The notes: generated from the sequence alone by a model not told the origin. Positions 16,736 through 25,454 are shown, counted from the first letter of the stretch. The stretch is 64,000 nt of DNA from Arenibaculum pallidiluteum (GCF_017355985.1 NZ_JAFIQU010000004.1:310001-374000), one strand, 5' to 3'. Numbers and translations: made by a program.

Positions 16736-17664
16736 GATGCTCTCCTGCCCCGGGTAGCGGTCTTCGCCTTTGCAGCCGGCGCGGCCTTGGCGCTCGGCTT
16801 GGGAGCAGGCTTCCCCTGGACTGGCCTTCCCTGCTCCGGCTTCGCTTGGCGGGCGCGCCCCTTGGCCGCCGGCTTCGTCGTGATCCCCTCGGCCTCCAAG
16901 CTCTTCTTCAGGGCGGCCATCAGGTCGATCACGTTGCTGGGCTCGGCGCTGCGGCTGCGCACGGGCTCCTGGCCCGCCATCTTGGCCTTCACCAGGTCCT
17001 TCAGCGCCTCCTGGTAGCGGTCGACGATCTCCTCGGGCTTCCAGGGGCCGGACTTGCTGCCGATGATCTGCTCGGCCAGGGCGACCAGATCCTCGTCCAG
17101 GCGCCCCTCCTCGATTCCGTCGAAATAGGCCGAGGCGTCCTGGACCTCGTCGGCGGAGCGCAGCGTCGAGACGAGCAGGCCGTTCTCGCGCGGGCGAAGG
17201 CCCACAAGGCGTTCGCGGTTGGCGAGGACGACGCGGCCAAGCCCCATTCGGTCCTGGCGCCGCAGAGCTTCCACGATGACGCGGAACGGCTCCTGGGCCA
17301 CCGGTCCGTCCGGCGCGAGGTAGTAGGGGCGGTCGTAGAACAGGGGGTCGATGTCGGCGCAGGGGACGAAGCGCGTCAGTTCGATGGTCTTGGAGGATTC
17401 GACCTGGAGCTTCTCGAGATCCTCGTCCTCGATCACGAGATAGCGCTCCTCCTCGATCCTGAAGCCCTTCACGATGTCGGCGCGGTCGACGTCCTGCCCC
17501 GTCCCGGCATCGACGAGCTTCGTGCGCACGCGGTTGTTGGTCCGCCCGTTCAGCTGGTTGAAGGCGATCTTGTCGGTGCCGGTGACCGCGTTGAACATGC
17601 GGACCGGGCAGCTGACCAGTGAGAGTTTCAGATAGCCCTTCCATGCGGGGCGGGGTGCCGCCAT
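16732..17664 (-). CDS. ku: Ku protein, non-homologous end joining
   Basis: DNA-end-binding homodimer that recruits LigD to double-strand breaks. 310 aa. Starts MAAPRPAWKGYLKLSLVSCPV, the typical bacterial Ku opening; the core includes GFRIEEERYLVIEDEDLEKL and the block around DPLFYDRPYYLAPD. The C-terminal 60 residues are a Lys/Ala/Pro-rich basic tail, as in Ku proteins whose tail binds DNA. First gene of Ku - BRCT/TPR - 70-aa protein, with ligD following 210 bp later. The 334-bp upstream region contains repeats listed separately. Confidence 0.97.
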   Translation of the reverse strand: MAAPRPAWKGYLKLSLVSCPVRMFNAVTGTDKIAFNQLNGRTNNRVRTKLVDAGTGQDVDRADIVKGFRIEEERYLVIEDEDLEKLQVESSKTIELTRFVPCADIDPLFYDRPYYLAPDGPVAQEPFRVIVEALRRQDRMGLGRVVLANRERLVGLRPRENGLLVSTLRSADEVQDASAYFDGIEEGRLDEDLVALAEQIIGSKSGPWKPEEIVDRYQEALKDLVKAKMAGQEPVRSRSAEPSNVIDLMAALKKSLEAEGITTKPAAKGRARQAKPEQGRPVQGKPAPKPSAKAAPAAKAKTATRGRRAS

Positions 17665-17998
17665 GCCTTGCTCCGTCGCGTGTTCCGTGTTCCGCGGTCA
17701 GGAGCAACGTCCCGGATACGGCTGATGTCGCAGCGGTATGGATCTGGCAACTTCACGCCGCGGTTGCGCCGGATACGGGGCACCCGGCGGCACGCCGGGC
17801 CGCCTGCACGCTGTATCCGCCCATTCGCGCAAAATGCGCGCAATGCTGCCGCAGCCTGGGTTCGACGCAGAGGGGCTAACCCTACAGATTGCATCACCCC
17901 GGCATCCCGCGGATACGCGGCGCGGCCGCCACGTTGTTGCAGAATCGCAACGATCTGCCGCATGAACGCAGGTCCGCCCGCCGAGCATTGAAGCGGCT
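17665..17998. promoter_or_regulatory. Upstream region of the Ku operon with GGATAC repeats and a hairpin
   Basis: A 334-bp gene-free interval between the SGNH gene and Ku (both minus strand). It contains GGATAC at 17714, 17771 and 17911, and its complement GTATCC at 17813. A perfect hairpin CCCGGCG-GCA-CGCCGGG lies at 17783-17799. An imperfect palindrome around TTCGCGCAAAATGCGCGCAA lies near 17823. A nested inverted repeat (17989-17998 with 18021-18030) straddles the end of the SGNH gene and may terminate it. I did not find an EcfG-type GGAAC/CGTT pair with correct spacing. Confidence 0.4.
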
Positions 17999-18910
17999 CT
18001 ACGGAGAATGCCTCCGAAGCAGCCGCTTCAGCATGGCGCCGCAGTACGGCGAAAGGTCCTCGCGAACATGCACGTTGTCATCGGTGAACGCCGGATCGAA
18101 GGTTCCGTCCTCCTGGACGAAGGGCGTGTAGAGATCGAGGTAGAGCAGGCCGACCGCGTCTGCCGCCTTCTGCAGGGCGCCGTTGAGCGACGCGGTGATC
18201 CGGGCTCGGTCCTGCAGCGATCCGTAGGTGGGAAACTCCGGATTCATCTCGTACTCGCCGGGCGGAACAACGCCGCACACGACGTAGGCCCCGGCCGGAC
18301 CCAGCAACCGGATTGCGCAGACGGCATCGATGTAGTTCGCAACCAGATCCCCGATCACCTCGTCCTGATCGCGGCCGCGTTCGTCCCTCTGCCTGCCGAT
18401 ATGCGCGCGGGCATCGATCTCGCCGAAGACCATCACCACGTCTGCACGCTGCGGCAGGTAGTAGGCCCGGGGGTCGATCCCGTCGAGCCCCTCCCGTCCG
18501 ACACGGTGCATGGTCCGCGGTCCGAGCCAGTGCCTTTCGCACCAATCCACCCGGCCGAAGCAGTGAAGGGCATGACTGTCCCCGAACACAACGGCCCGCG
18601 GCGCGGCCGGAAGTGCCGCCAGGGCCTGCTCGTAGCTCCTGATCCCGGACTGGTCGCCGATTACACGGCTCAGGGACAGGAGATCCTCGAGAATCTCACG
18701 GTTGCCGGAATCGCGCGCCAGCGCGCGGCACAGACGGCTCATCGCTCCGAGATGATTCCCCTGCCGCAGCAGGATCTTTCCGACGAAGTGATGCGCGACG
18801 GGATGGTCGGGCGCCTGCCTTTCAAGCGCGAGCAGCAGGTCCGCCGCGATATCGACCTGTCCGAGGGCCAGATGCCTCCTCACCGCTCGCTTGAATTCGT
18901 CCAGTGTCAC
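17999..18910 (-). CDS. SGNH/GDSL-like hydrolase with N-terminal TPR-type helices
   Basis: 303 aa from a GTG at 18910 (VTLDEFKRAVRRHLALG). An in-frame TTG at 19132 would add 74 residues of unconvincing sequence, so the start is uncertain. Residues about 1-100 form helix pairs of TPR type (HLALGQVDIAADLLLALERQ, HHFVGKILLRQGNHLGAMSR). The rest is an SGNH-like fold: block I AVVFGDSHAL with the nucleophilic Ser, a GEIDAR block, and DNVHVRED with the Asp-x-x-His near the C-terminus. It is likely an esterase or acyltransferase acting on a sugar or polysaccharide; the actual substrate is unknown. Confidence 0.72.
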   Translation of the reverse strand: MTLDEFKRAVRRHLALGQVDIAADLLLALERQAPDHPVAHHFVGKILLRQGNHLGAMSRLCRALARDSGNREILEDLLSLSRVIGDQSGIRSYEQALAALPAAPRAVVFGDSHALHCFGRVDWCERHWLGPRTMHRVGREGLDGIDPRAYYLPQRADVVMVFGEIDARAHIGRQRDERGRDQDEVIGDLVANYIDAVCAIRLLGPAGAYVVCGVVPPGEYEMNPEFPTYGSLQDRARITASLNGALQKAADAVGLLYLDLYTPFVQEDGTFDPAFTDDNVHVREDLSPYCGAMLKRLLRRHSP

Positions 18911-19177
18911 GACAGCCGTCCCGAACCGCTTCTTCGTACCGTATGCCGCGAGGCAGAGGATCGCGGGCGCGCAACGAATAGCAAGCGCCGGTCCTTGCCG
19001 CATCATCCGCCGAGCGGCAATGCGCGGCACCGCCGGCAGGCCGTACCACGCCCGACTTGACGGGAGCGCGGTGAACCAGTGAATGATGGCGCACGCAGTG
19101 CGATTTAGCGGATTTTCCTCATCAAATCCCAACGCCGGATCGTGGATTAGGCCGCTTCACCCTGGGGTGCAGGACCC

Positions 19178-19678
19178 GTGGATCACGAGACATATAGCGA
19201 TCAATACCTTAGCGGCATTCTTTCAGATGTCCGCGTAATTGCCGTCGTCGGCGCCTCGGCCAACTGGAACCGGCCATCCTTCTTCGCCATGAAGTACCTG
19301 CAGTCCAAGGGATACCGCATGATCCCGGTCAATCCCGGCATCGCGGGGCAGCAGGTGCTGGGCGAAACCGCCTATGCGTCCCTGGCCGACATCCCGTTCC
19401 CCGTCGACATGGTCGACATCTTCCGCGGCTCCGAGGCCGCGGGCCCGATCACCGACGCGGCGATCCAGCTGGGCGCAAAGGTTGTCTGGATGCAGATCGG
19501 CGTGCTCAACCCCGACGCGGCCCGCCGGGCCGAGGCGGCCGGCCTTCGGGTCGTCATGAACCGCTGCCCGAAGATCGAGTATTCGCGCCTGCATGGCGAA
19601 CTCGGCTGGGGCGGCCTGAACTCCAACGTGATCACGACCAAGCGCCGGCCGGTGAAAGCCGTGCGCAAGCTGATGTGA
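19178..19678 (+). CDS. CoA-binding domain protein (YccU-like)
   Basis: 166 aa from a GTG at 19178. Single Rossmann-fold CoA_binding domain: VIAVVGASANWNRPSFFAMKYL, then YRMIPVNPGIAGQQVLGE and GAKVVWMQIGVLNPDA, ending RVVMNRCPKIEYSRL. Biochemical role undefined. It is followed by metY, whose ATG lies 8 bp downstream of its stop. This pairing recurs in alphaproteobacteria, hinting at a role in sulfur amino acid metabolism. Confidence 0.9.
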   Translation: MDHETYSDQYLSGILSDVRVIAVVGASANWNRPSFFAMKYLQSKGYRMIPVNPGIAGQQVLGETAYASLADIPFPVDMVDIFRGSEAAGPITDAAIQLGAKVVWMQIGVLNPDAARRAEAAGLRVVMNRCPKIEYSRLHGELGWGGLNSNVITTKRRPVKAVRKLM

Positions 19679-19686
19679 GGCCCGAG

Positions 19687-20979
19687 ATGACCGAAAGAAG
19701 CTTCGGATTCGAGACCCGCGCCGTCCATGCCGGCGCCGCGCCCGACCCTGCGACGGGCGCCCGGGCCACACCGATCTACCAGACGACCTCCTACGTCTTC
19801 GAGGACGTCGACGACGCGGCGGCGCTGTTCAACCTGCAGAAGGTCGGCTTCATTTATTCGCGGCTGACGAACCCGACCGTCTCGGTGCTCGAGGAGCGGC
19901 TCGCCAATCTCGAGGGCGGCCGTGGCGCGACGGCGACGAGCTCGGGCCACGCGGCCCAGATGATGGCTCTGTTCCCGCTGATGAAGCCGGGCGACGAATT
20001 CGTTTCCTCCAGAAAGCTCTACGGCGGTTCCCTGAACCAGTTCTCGAACAGCTTCCCGCGGGCGTTCGGCTGGAACGCTGTGTTCGTCGATCCCGACGAT
20101 CCCGAGAACTTCCGCCGTGCGCTGACGCCACGGACCAAGGCGATCTTCATCGAGAGCCTGGCCAACCCCGGCGGCGTGGTCAGCGACATCGAGGCGATTG
20201 CAGGCATCGCGCGCGAGGCGGGTCTCCCGCTGATCGTCGACAACACCATGGCGACGCCCTATCTGTGCCGGCCGATCGACTGGGGCGCGACGCTGGTCGT
20301 CCACTCCACGACCAAGTTCCTGGGCGGCCACGGCAACTCGGTCGGCGGCGTCGTGGTGGACAGCGGCCAGTTCGACTGGACGGCCTCGGGTCGCTACCCG
20401 GCGCTGAGCGAGCCCGAGCCCGGGTATCACGGGCTGCGCTTCCACGAGACCTTTGGCGATATGGCCTTCACGGTCTACGGCCACGCCGTCGGCCTGCGCG
20501 ACCTCGGGCCGAGCCAGCAGCCGCTGAACGCCTTCCTGACCATCACGGGCATCGAGACGCTGGCGCTCCGCATGGAACGGCACTGCGCGAACGCCCAGCA
20601 GGTGGCCGAGTTCCTGGAGAGCCACCCCGCGGTCGCCTGGGTCAACTACGCCGGCCTCGAATCCAGCCCATACCGGCCGCTTGCCAGGAAGTACCTGCCG
20701 CGCGGCGCGGGCGCGGTCTTCACCTTCGGGCTGCGCGGAGGCTATGACGCCGGCGTGCGGCTGGTGGAGAGCGTGGAGCTGTTCAGCCACCTCGCCAATA
20801 TCGGAGACACCCGGTCGCTGATCATCCATCCGGCCTCGACCACGCACCGGCAGCTTACGCCCGAAGGTTTGGCCGCCGCGGGCGCGACACCCGATGTGAT
20901 CCGGCTTTCGGTCGGCATCGAGACCGCCGAGGATCTGATCGCCGACCTGGACCAGGCTCTGCGCAAGGCCATTCCCTAG
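19687..20979 (+). CDS. metY: O-acetylhomoserine aminocarboxypropyltransferase (sulfhydrylase)
   Basis: PLP enzyme making homocysteine (or methionine) from O-acetylhomoserine and sulfide (or methanethiol). 430 aa from the ATG at 19687. Family I Cys/Met-metabolism fold: FETRAVHAG start, TSSGHAAQ phosphate-binding block, and the PLP lysine in HSTTKFLGGHG. The C-terminal HPASTTHRQL and RLSVGIETAEDLIADL are typical. It lies in a two-gene unit with the CoA-binding protein. No SAM-II riboswitch was recognised in the short upstream region. Confidence 0.95.
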   Translation: MTERSFGFETRAVHAGAAPDPATGARATPIYQTTSYVFEDVDDAAALFNLQKVGFIYSRLTNPTVSVLEERLANLEGGRGATATSSGHAAQMMALFPLMKPGDEFVSSRKLYGGSLNQFSNSFPRAFGWNAVFVDPDDPENFRRALTPRTKAIFIESLANPGGVVSDIEAIAGIAREAGLPLIVDNTMATPYLCRPIDWGATLVVHSTTKFLGGHGNSVGGVVVDSGQFDWTASGRYPALSEPEPGYHGLRFHETFGDMAFTVYGHAVGLRDLGPSQQPLNAFLTITGIETLALRMERHCANAQQVAEFLESHPAVAWVNYAGLESSPYRPLARKYLPRGAGAVFTFGLRGGYDAGVRLVESVELFSHLANIGDTRSLIIHPASTTHRQLTPEGLAAAGATPDVIRLSVGIETAEDLIADLDQALRKAIP

Positions 20980-20987
20980 CGCTCTGG

Positions 20988-21030
20988 CCCGGCGCCGCCC
21001 GCCGGCACGCAGCCGGCGGGCGGCGCCGGG
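20988..21030. terminator. Convergent terminator hairpin between metY and the MFS gene
   Basis: An 18-bp perfect GC stem (20988-21005 with 21013-21030) around a 7-base loop. It sits 8 bp after the metY stop and 6 bp before the end of the convergent MFS gene. It has no long T-run, but its strength and position suggest it serves both strands. Confidence 0.75.
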
Positions 21031-21036
21031 TTCCCG

Positions 21037-22257
21037 CTATTCGGCGGCGGCCGGGATCGCCGCCGCAGCCGGTTCCGCCCGGGGCTCCCGGGGCAGCAGG
21101 CAGGCCGCCACGAAGGCCAAGGCCGCGAGGCCGCCGAGCAGCATGAAGAGCCAGTAGAAGCTCTGAAAGCGGTCGTAGACCGCCGCCACCATCAAGACGC
21201 CGAGCGGCGAGGCGCCGAAGGACAGGACGAACTTCAGGCCATAGGCGAGGCCCTGGTGGCGGGCCGGCGTATAGCGTGCGAGCAGCAGGTTCTCGGCCGG
21301 GATCTGCAGGCTGCCGGCGAAGACCATGACGGTCGCCACGACGAGCAGCGGCAGCCCGGTCAGGCCCGCCGCGACGAGCAGCAGCGGCACCTGCAGCAGC
21401 AGGCACGCAACATAGACCCGCTTCAGCGGGTAGCGGTCGCACAGCACGCCGCCCAGGAGTTGCGAGACGCTCGCGAAGAGGTAAACGACCGTCACCAGCC
21501 CTCCGATGCCGAGCAGCCCTCCGCCCGCGAGGCCGGTCATGGTCTCGCCGAACCACTTGGGCATCGCCGTCATGGTCGACTGGAACACCAGCCCGTTGCA
21601 GACCATCGTGACCGACAGCACCACGAAGGCCCGGATCAGGTCGCCCCGGCTCGGCGCAGCGGTATGCTTCGCGCCGCGGGCCCCATCGGCGCCACCGATC
21701 ACGAGGCCGGCGGCCATGCAGACCAACAACGCGGCGCCGCATGCGAGGGACACGGCGCCGGGCACCCAGAAGGCGGCGCGCCAGTCGCGCCAGTCCATCA
21801 GGGCGCCGGCAATCACGGCCGCCATGGCGATGCCGAGGCTTCCGAAGATCCCGAGCACCCCCATGGCCCGGCCACGGTTGGTCGCGACCTTCACCAGCCA
21901 GGACATTCCGACGGGATGGTAGATCGACGCACCGAGCCCCAGGACGGCCAACGCCACCATCAGCTCACCCGTGCCCTCGGCCCGCGCCGCCAGGATCGCA
22001 CCGGCTCCGGTCAGCACGAAGAACACGACCATCATCCGGGCGTCGCCCCAGCGATCGCCCAGCCAGCCCGCCAGCGGCGCGCCGAGCCCGACCAGAACCG
22101 CGCCGACCGTCCACAGGCTTATCAGCGTGTCGTAGCCGATGGCCCAGTCGCGCTCGAGCCCCAGGACAATGGTGAGGTACAGCGCTGTCAGCACATGCAT
22201 CACCGCATGGCCGAGGCACGAGAAGCCGATGGAGAGACGCGCAGGGTCGACGGTCAT
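21037..22257 (-). CDS. Major facilitator superfamily transporter
   Basis: 406 aa, about 12 predicted membrane helices in two halves of 6. The loop motif between helices 2 and 3 reads GAPLAGWLGDRWGDARMMV, a good MFS motif A. The substrate is unknown; the overall pattern (early HAVMHVLTALY, later SVSQLLGGVLCDRYPLKRVY) resembles fosmidomycin-resistance-type and other small-molecule exporters. Monocistronic; convergent with metY. Confidence 0.85.
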   Translation of the reverse strand: MTVDPARLSIGFSCLGHAVMHVLTALYLTIVLGLERDWAIGYDTLISLWTVGAVLVGLGAPLAGWLGDRWGDARMMVVFFVLTGAGAILAARAEGTGELMVALAVLGLGASIYHPVGMSWLVKVATNRGRAMGVLGIFGSLGIAMAAVIAGALMDWRDWRAAFWVPGAVSLACGAALLVCMAAGLVIGGADGARGAKHTAAPSRGDLIRAFVVLSVTMVCNGLVFQSTMTAMPKWFGETMTGLAGGGLLGIGGLVTVVYLFASVSQLLGGVLCDRYPLKRVYVACLLLQVPLLLVAAGLTGLPLLVVATVMVFAGSLQIPAENLLLARYTPARHQGLAYGLKFVLSFGASPLGVLMVAAVYDRFQSFYWLFMLLGGLAALAFVAACLLPREPRAEPAAAAIPAAAE

Positions 22258-22337
22258 GGCGGGCTCAGCCGATGGTCAGATCGACGAACCGTCGCATGCG
22301 CAACGCGATGCGACAACTCGGCCGCCGGGGATGGGGG

Positions 22338-22685
22338 TCATGCGGTGGAGGACGGTGCTGTCTCTCCGAGGATCCAGCGGAGGTAGTCGGGCGTTCCCGC
22401 TGCCAGCGGCAGGGCGACGATGCACGGGCACTCGTAGGGGTGCAGGTCCCGAACGCGCGCGGCCAGCGCGTCGAACAGCGCAGCCCGCGTCTTCAGGATC
22501 AGCACCGTCTCCTCGGCCTCCTCGATCCTGCCCTGCCAGCGATAGATCGAGCGCATGCCGCGCAGAATGTTCGCACAGGCCGCCAGGCCCTCCTCGACGA
22601 CAGGCCGCGCGATGGACGTCGCAACCTCCTCGGAGGGCGCGGTGACATAGATGAAGACTGCTTCCATTCCACCCGTGCCGGCCAT
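22338..22685 (-). CDS. cutA: Divalent-cation tolerance protein CutA
   Basis: 115 aa; small trimeric ferredoxin-like protein, implicated in copper tolerance in E. coli, though its actual function is debated. Family signature: FIYVTAPSEEVATSIARPVVEEGLAACANI, then SIYRWQGRIEEAEETVLILKT and HPYECPCIVALPL. A second ATG at 22667 (MEAVFIYVTAP) may be the true start. Confidence 0.94.
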   Translation of the reverse strand: MAGTGGMEAVFIYVTAPSEEVATSIARPVVEEGLAACANILRGMRSIYRWQGRIEEAEETVLILKTRAALFDALAARVRDLHPYECPCIVALPLAAGTPDYLRWILGETAPSSTA

Positions 22686-22724
22686 ATTTTCGAAAGACCG
22701 GAACGCTAGCCCAGGGCGCCGCCG

Positions 22725-23063
22725 GTGTCACCGGCCCGGAGGGCGAGCTTGGGTCGAGAGGCTTCGCGATCACCGCGCCGCACCGCCGGCATCGAGCAGA
22801 GGCCGGATTCGCGCCAGATCCGCTGGCTTGCCCGCGGCCTCGGTCAGCCCGGAGGCAAGCTGCCGCTCTTCGACGAGGAGGGCCGGCGCGTCGAATTCCG
22901 AATCGTGCGCGCCTGCCTTCGCGCGGGCTGGGCTGAGCCCTGGTTCAGCAACCCGCTCAAGCCAGATTGGGAAGTCTGTCGCCTGACCGAGACCGGCCGG
23001 GCCGCCCTCGCCGCCTATGCAGTGGTCCGGGTGGATTTCACAGCACGCCGTGCGGGTGCTTGA
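22725..23063 (+). CDS. Small conserved hypothetical protein
   Basis: 112 aa from a GTG. The C-terminal 80 residues look like real protein: RQIRWLARGLGQPGGKLPLF, then RACLRAGWAEPWFSNPLKPDW and LTETGRAALAAY. That is a winged-helix-like pattern ending in a typical LT-x-x-GR-x-AL element. I believe similar small proteins occur in Rhodospirillales, without a known role. The basic first 25 residues are doubtful. Its TGA stop overlaps the -35 hexamer of the downstream promoter-like sequence. Confidence 0.5.
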   Translation: MSPARRASLGREASRSPRRTAGIEQRPDSRQIRWLARGLGQPGGKLPLFDEEGRRVEFRIVRACLRAGWAEPWFSNPLKPDWEVCRLTETGRAALAAYAVVRVDFTARRAGA

Positions 23064-23088
23064 CAGCACGGTCCGGCTCCGACGATAA
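23060..23088 (+). promoter_or_regulatory. Sigma-70-like promoter of the candidate small RNA
   Basis: A perfect TTGACA at 23060-23065, a 17-bp spacer, then CGATAA at 23083-23088 (or GATAAG with 18 bp). It overlaps the stop codon of the preceding small gene. Predicted start of transcription is near 23095. Confidence 0.5.
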
Positions 23089-23094
23089 GTCTTC

Positions 23095-23213
23095 AGCGGA
23101 TGCCGCAAGGCCCGAGTTTAGGGAGGAAAGTCCCAAAAGGGACGCCAGATCAGATTGCCGGTCGGCAACGACGCGGCGAAGCGAACGGCCCCTCGACGGG
23201 CCGTTCGTCGTTT
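23095..23213 (+). ncRNA. Candidate small RNA with intrinsic terminator
   Basis: About 119 nt between a promoter-like element and a terminator, with no open frame of note. Predicted hairpins: GTCCC-AAAA-GGGAC at 23130-23143; TTGCC-GGTC-GGCAA at 23155-23168; and the terminator stem at 23182-23207 followed by TCGTTT. A purine-rich unpaired stretch (GGGAGGAAAG, 23121-23130) overlaps the first hairpin. It does not match RNase P, SRP or tmRNA signatures that I know. Not experimentally supported. Confidence 0.5.
23182..23213 (+). terminator. Intrinsic terminator of the candidate small RNA
   Basis: A 10-bp perfect stem, CGAACGGCCC (23182-23191) with GGGCCGTTCG (23198-23207), with a 6-base loop and a short T-rich tail (TCGTTT). 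Confidence 0.75.
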
Positions 23214-23310
23214 CAGGCCCACGTTCCCGCCTGACGCTTCCTTGCCGGATGCAGCCCGCCCTCGAATACAGCGCGCCCCGTGCTCCTCGCCGGGCCGGCT
23301 CCGAAACGAG

Positions 23311-23338
23311 AAAGGCCAGGGGAAGCCCCTGGCCTTTT
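23311..23338 (-). terminator. Intrinsic terminator after tRNA-Pro
   Basis: A 12-bp perfect stem AAAGGCCAGGGG / CCCCTGGCCTTT around a 3-base loop, 9 bp beyond the tRNA 3' CCA. Because the arms end in A and T runs, it would work on both strands. Confidence 0.85.
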
Positions 23339-23346
23339 CGTGTCCA

Positions 23347-23423
23347 TGGTCGGCCGGACAGGATTCGAACCTGCGACCCTCAGACCCCCAGTCTGATGCG
23401 CTACCAGGCTGCGCTACCGGCCG
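23347..23423 (-). tRNA. tRNA-Pro (anticodon GGG)
   Basis: Complete cloverleaf on the minus strand, 77 nt including an encoded 3' CCA (23347-23349). The 7-bp acceptor stem is CGGCCGG/CCGGCCG; the D-loop contains AGCCTGGTAGCGCA; the anticodon loop is CTGGGGG with anticodon bases at 23387-23389; the T-loop is GGTTCGAATCC. No intron or variable-arm expansion. Followed by a strong terminator. Confidence 0.97.
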
Positions 23424-23581
23424 TCATTGATCCGCGCGGCGGGCCGGCGGAAGCCGCCCCGGGCGGCGTGCGGCGGACTATAGCGACCCGTCCCCACCAG
23501 CGCAACGCCGCATGATCCGCTGTCGAGCCGATTTTTACGCCGTACGCCGCACCCGCACATGGCGCGGCGGGGAGCCCCGCC

Positions 23582-24046
23582 TCAGGCGCCGCGCAGAAGG
23601 TCGCGGAGCACCACAAGCTCGTCCAGGATCGCGCGCAGCTCGGCCTTCCGGCCGTGCTCGGGCTCGTCGCCGGGTGCGCCGGCTTCCTCGGTCATCTCCG
23701 GCGCGCCGGCAGCCTGCAGCTCGGCCTCTGCCGGCTCCGCCTGGTCATCGTGGCCGGCCTCGGCCGCGCGACCTTCGCGCAGCAGCCTCTGGACGCCCTT
23801 GATCGTATAACCCTGCGCGTACAGAAGGTGCTGGATCCGCCGCAGGAGCTCGACATCCTCGGGACGGTAGTACCGGCGTCCGCCGCCGCGCTTCAGCGGC
23901 CGGATCTGGGGGAACTTGGTCTCCCAGAACCGCAGCACGTGCTGCGGAACCTCCAGCTCGGACGAGACTTCGCTGATCGTCCGGAAGGCCGTGGCCGACT
24001 TGACCGGCGTGCGGGGGACCCGCTGTTCCGGAAACAGGGATGCCAT
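23582..24046 (-). CDS. MerR-family transcriptional regulator
   Basis: 154 aa. The N-terminal winged helix-turn-helix of the MerR class spans about residues 20-90 ([25 protein letters not shown], then [18 protein letters not shown]). The C-terminal part is Ala/Glu-rich and lacks effector-binding cysteines. The ATG overlaps the ihfA stop by one base (TGATG). It is the conserved last gene of the plsX-fabH-ihfA cluster in many alphaproteobacteria; target unknown. Confidence 0.92.
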   Translation of the reverse strand: MASLFPEQRVPRTPVKSATAFRTISEVSSELEVPQHVLRFWETKFPQIRPLKRGGGRRYYRPEDVELLRRIQHLLYAQGYTIKGVQRLLREGRAAEAGHDDQAEPAEAELQAAGAPEMTEEAGAPGDEPEHGRKAELRAILDELVVLRDLLRGA

Positions 24047-24375
24047 CAGGAGGCGACCTCGATATCGGAGGGTTCGAGCGCGGCGAGACCCTGGTTCACG
24101 CGGCTGCGCAGCACCTGGCTCGCCCGGAAGACGAGAACGCGGCGCGGCAGGATCGGCACTTCCTCGCCGGTCTTGGGATTGCGTCCGACGCGCTGTCCCT
24201 TGCTGCGGACTGCAAAGCTGCCGAAGGACGAGATCTTCACCATCTCGCCCCGCGCCAGCGCGTCCGAGATCTCCCCGAGGACGCTTTCGACGAGGTCGGC
24301 GGATTCGTTCCGCGACAGGCCGACCTCCTGGTAGACCGCCTCGCTCAGCTGCGCGCGCGTGACCGTCTCGGACAT
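24046..24375 (-). CDS. ihfA: Integration host factor subunit alpha
   Basis: DNA-bending nucleoid protein that pairs with IhfB. 109 aa from the ATG at 24375 ([21 protein letters not shown]); an upstream in-frame start at 24441 adds 22 atypical residues. HU/IHF signature: [26 protein letters not shown], with the beta-arm proline region [16 protein letters not shown]. It sits after fabH in the rpmF-plsX-fabH operon. Confidence 0.95.
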   Translation of the reverse strand: MSETVTRAQLSEAVYQEVGLSRNESADLVESVLGEISDALARGEMVKISSFGSFAVRSKGQRVGRNPKTGEEVPILPRRVLVFRASQVLRSRVNQGLAALEPSDIEVAS

Positions 24376-24482
24376 GACGTTTCCTTCCGGCACCGGTTCA
24401 TGTCGAACCCTAAAGCCGGGCCGATAAGCCGTCAAATCCAAAGAGTTGGCGTTCGATGTTCAGGTGCCGCAGCGGGTTTTCG

Positions 24483-25454
24483 TCACATGCGGACGAGCGC
24501 GGCGCCCCACGTGAAGCCGCCGCCCATGGCTTCCATCAGCACCACGTCGCCGGTCTTGATGCGGCCGTCGTCCACCGCCGCGGCGAGGGCCAGCGGAATC
24601 GAGGCGGCCGAGGTGTTGCCGTGCCTGTCGACGGTGATCACGACCTTGTCGGCGGAGAGCTTCAGCTTGCGCGCGGCCCCGTCGATGATCCGGCGGTTGG
24701 CCTGGTGCGGCACAAGCCAGTCGACCTGGGATGCATCCATGCCGTTGAAGGCCAGCGTCTCTTCCATCACCTCGGCCAGGCGGCCAACGGCGTGGCGAAA
24801 GACCTCCTGCCCGTTCATCTTCACGAATCCCGAGCGGCCGAGGGCGATGCCGCCGTCGACCCAGAGCAGGTCGTAGTGGCGGCCGTCGGAGTGGAGATGC
24901 GTCGAGAGCACGCCGCGGTCGTCATTCGTCCCCTCGCCCTCCACCGCCTGCAGCACGACGGCGCCGGCGCCGTCACCGAAAAGGACGCAGGTCGTGCGGT
25001 CGTTCCAATCGAGCAGCCGCGAGAAGGTCTCGGCCCCAATCACCAGAGCGTTCTTGGCCTGGCCGCTGCGGATGAAGTTGTCCGCGACGGCGAGCGCGTA
25101 GATGAAGCCCGAGCAGACCGCCTGCACGTCGAAGGCGGCGCCGCCCGTCATGCCGAGCGCCGCCTGGACCTTCGTCGCGGTCGCGGGAAAGGTGTGGTCG
25201 GGCGTCGTCGTGGCAAGGACGATCAGGTCAAGCGCCTGCGCCGGCATGCCCGCGCGTTCCAGCGCCTGCCGGGCGGCCGCGAGGGCCAGGTCCGAGGTGT
25301 GCTCGCCCTCGGCCGCGATGTGCCGCTCCCGAATTCCCGTGCGCTGGGTGATCCACTCGTCGGTGGTGTCAACGCGCGCCTCGAGATCCTTGTTCGTCAG
25401 GACCTGGGCGGGAAGGTAGGAACCGACGCCGACGATGCAGGAACGTCTGACCAT
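24483..25454 (-). CDS. fabH: 3-oxoacyl-[ACP] synthase III
   Basis: Starts fatty acid synthesis by condensing acetyl-CoA with malonyl-ACP. 323 aa. The Cys-His-Asn triad is visible: [11 protein letters not shown] (Cys about 113), [11 protein letters not shown] and [10 protein letters not shown]. Directly abuts plsX (stop of plsX at 25455, ATG of fabH at 25454), which indicates co-translation. Confidence 0.97.
   Translation of the reverse strand: MVRRSCIVGVGSYLPAQVLTNKDLEARVDTTDEWITQRTGIRERHIAAEGEHTSDLALAAARQALERAGMPAQALDLIVLATTTPDHTFPATATKVQAALGMTGGAAFDVQAVCSGFIYALAVADNFIRSGQAKNALVIGAETFSRLLDWNDRTTCVLFGDGAGAVVLQAVEGEGTNDDRGVLSTHLHSDGRHYDLLWVDGGIALGRSGFVKMNGQEVFRHAVGRLAEVMEETLAFNGMDASQVDWLVPHQANRRIIDGAARKLKLSADKVVITVDRHGNTSAASIPLALAAAVDDGRIKTGDVVLMEAMGGGFTWGAALVRM

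Noticed and set aside
17600-17710. EcfG-type general stress promoter ahead of Ku
   Set aside because: GGAAC-like bases occur, but no CGTT at the proper 16-17-bp spacing on the same strand.
19100-19178. SAM-II riboswitch ahead of the CoA-binding/metY unit
   Set aside because: No pseudoknot-like or conserved SAM-II sequence could be found in the short upstream region.
23095-23213. RNase P RNA, because of GAGGAAAGTCC-like bases near 23122
   Set aside because: Only this short purine run matches; the other universally conserved RNase P blocks are missing and the interval is too short.
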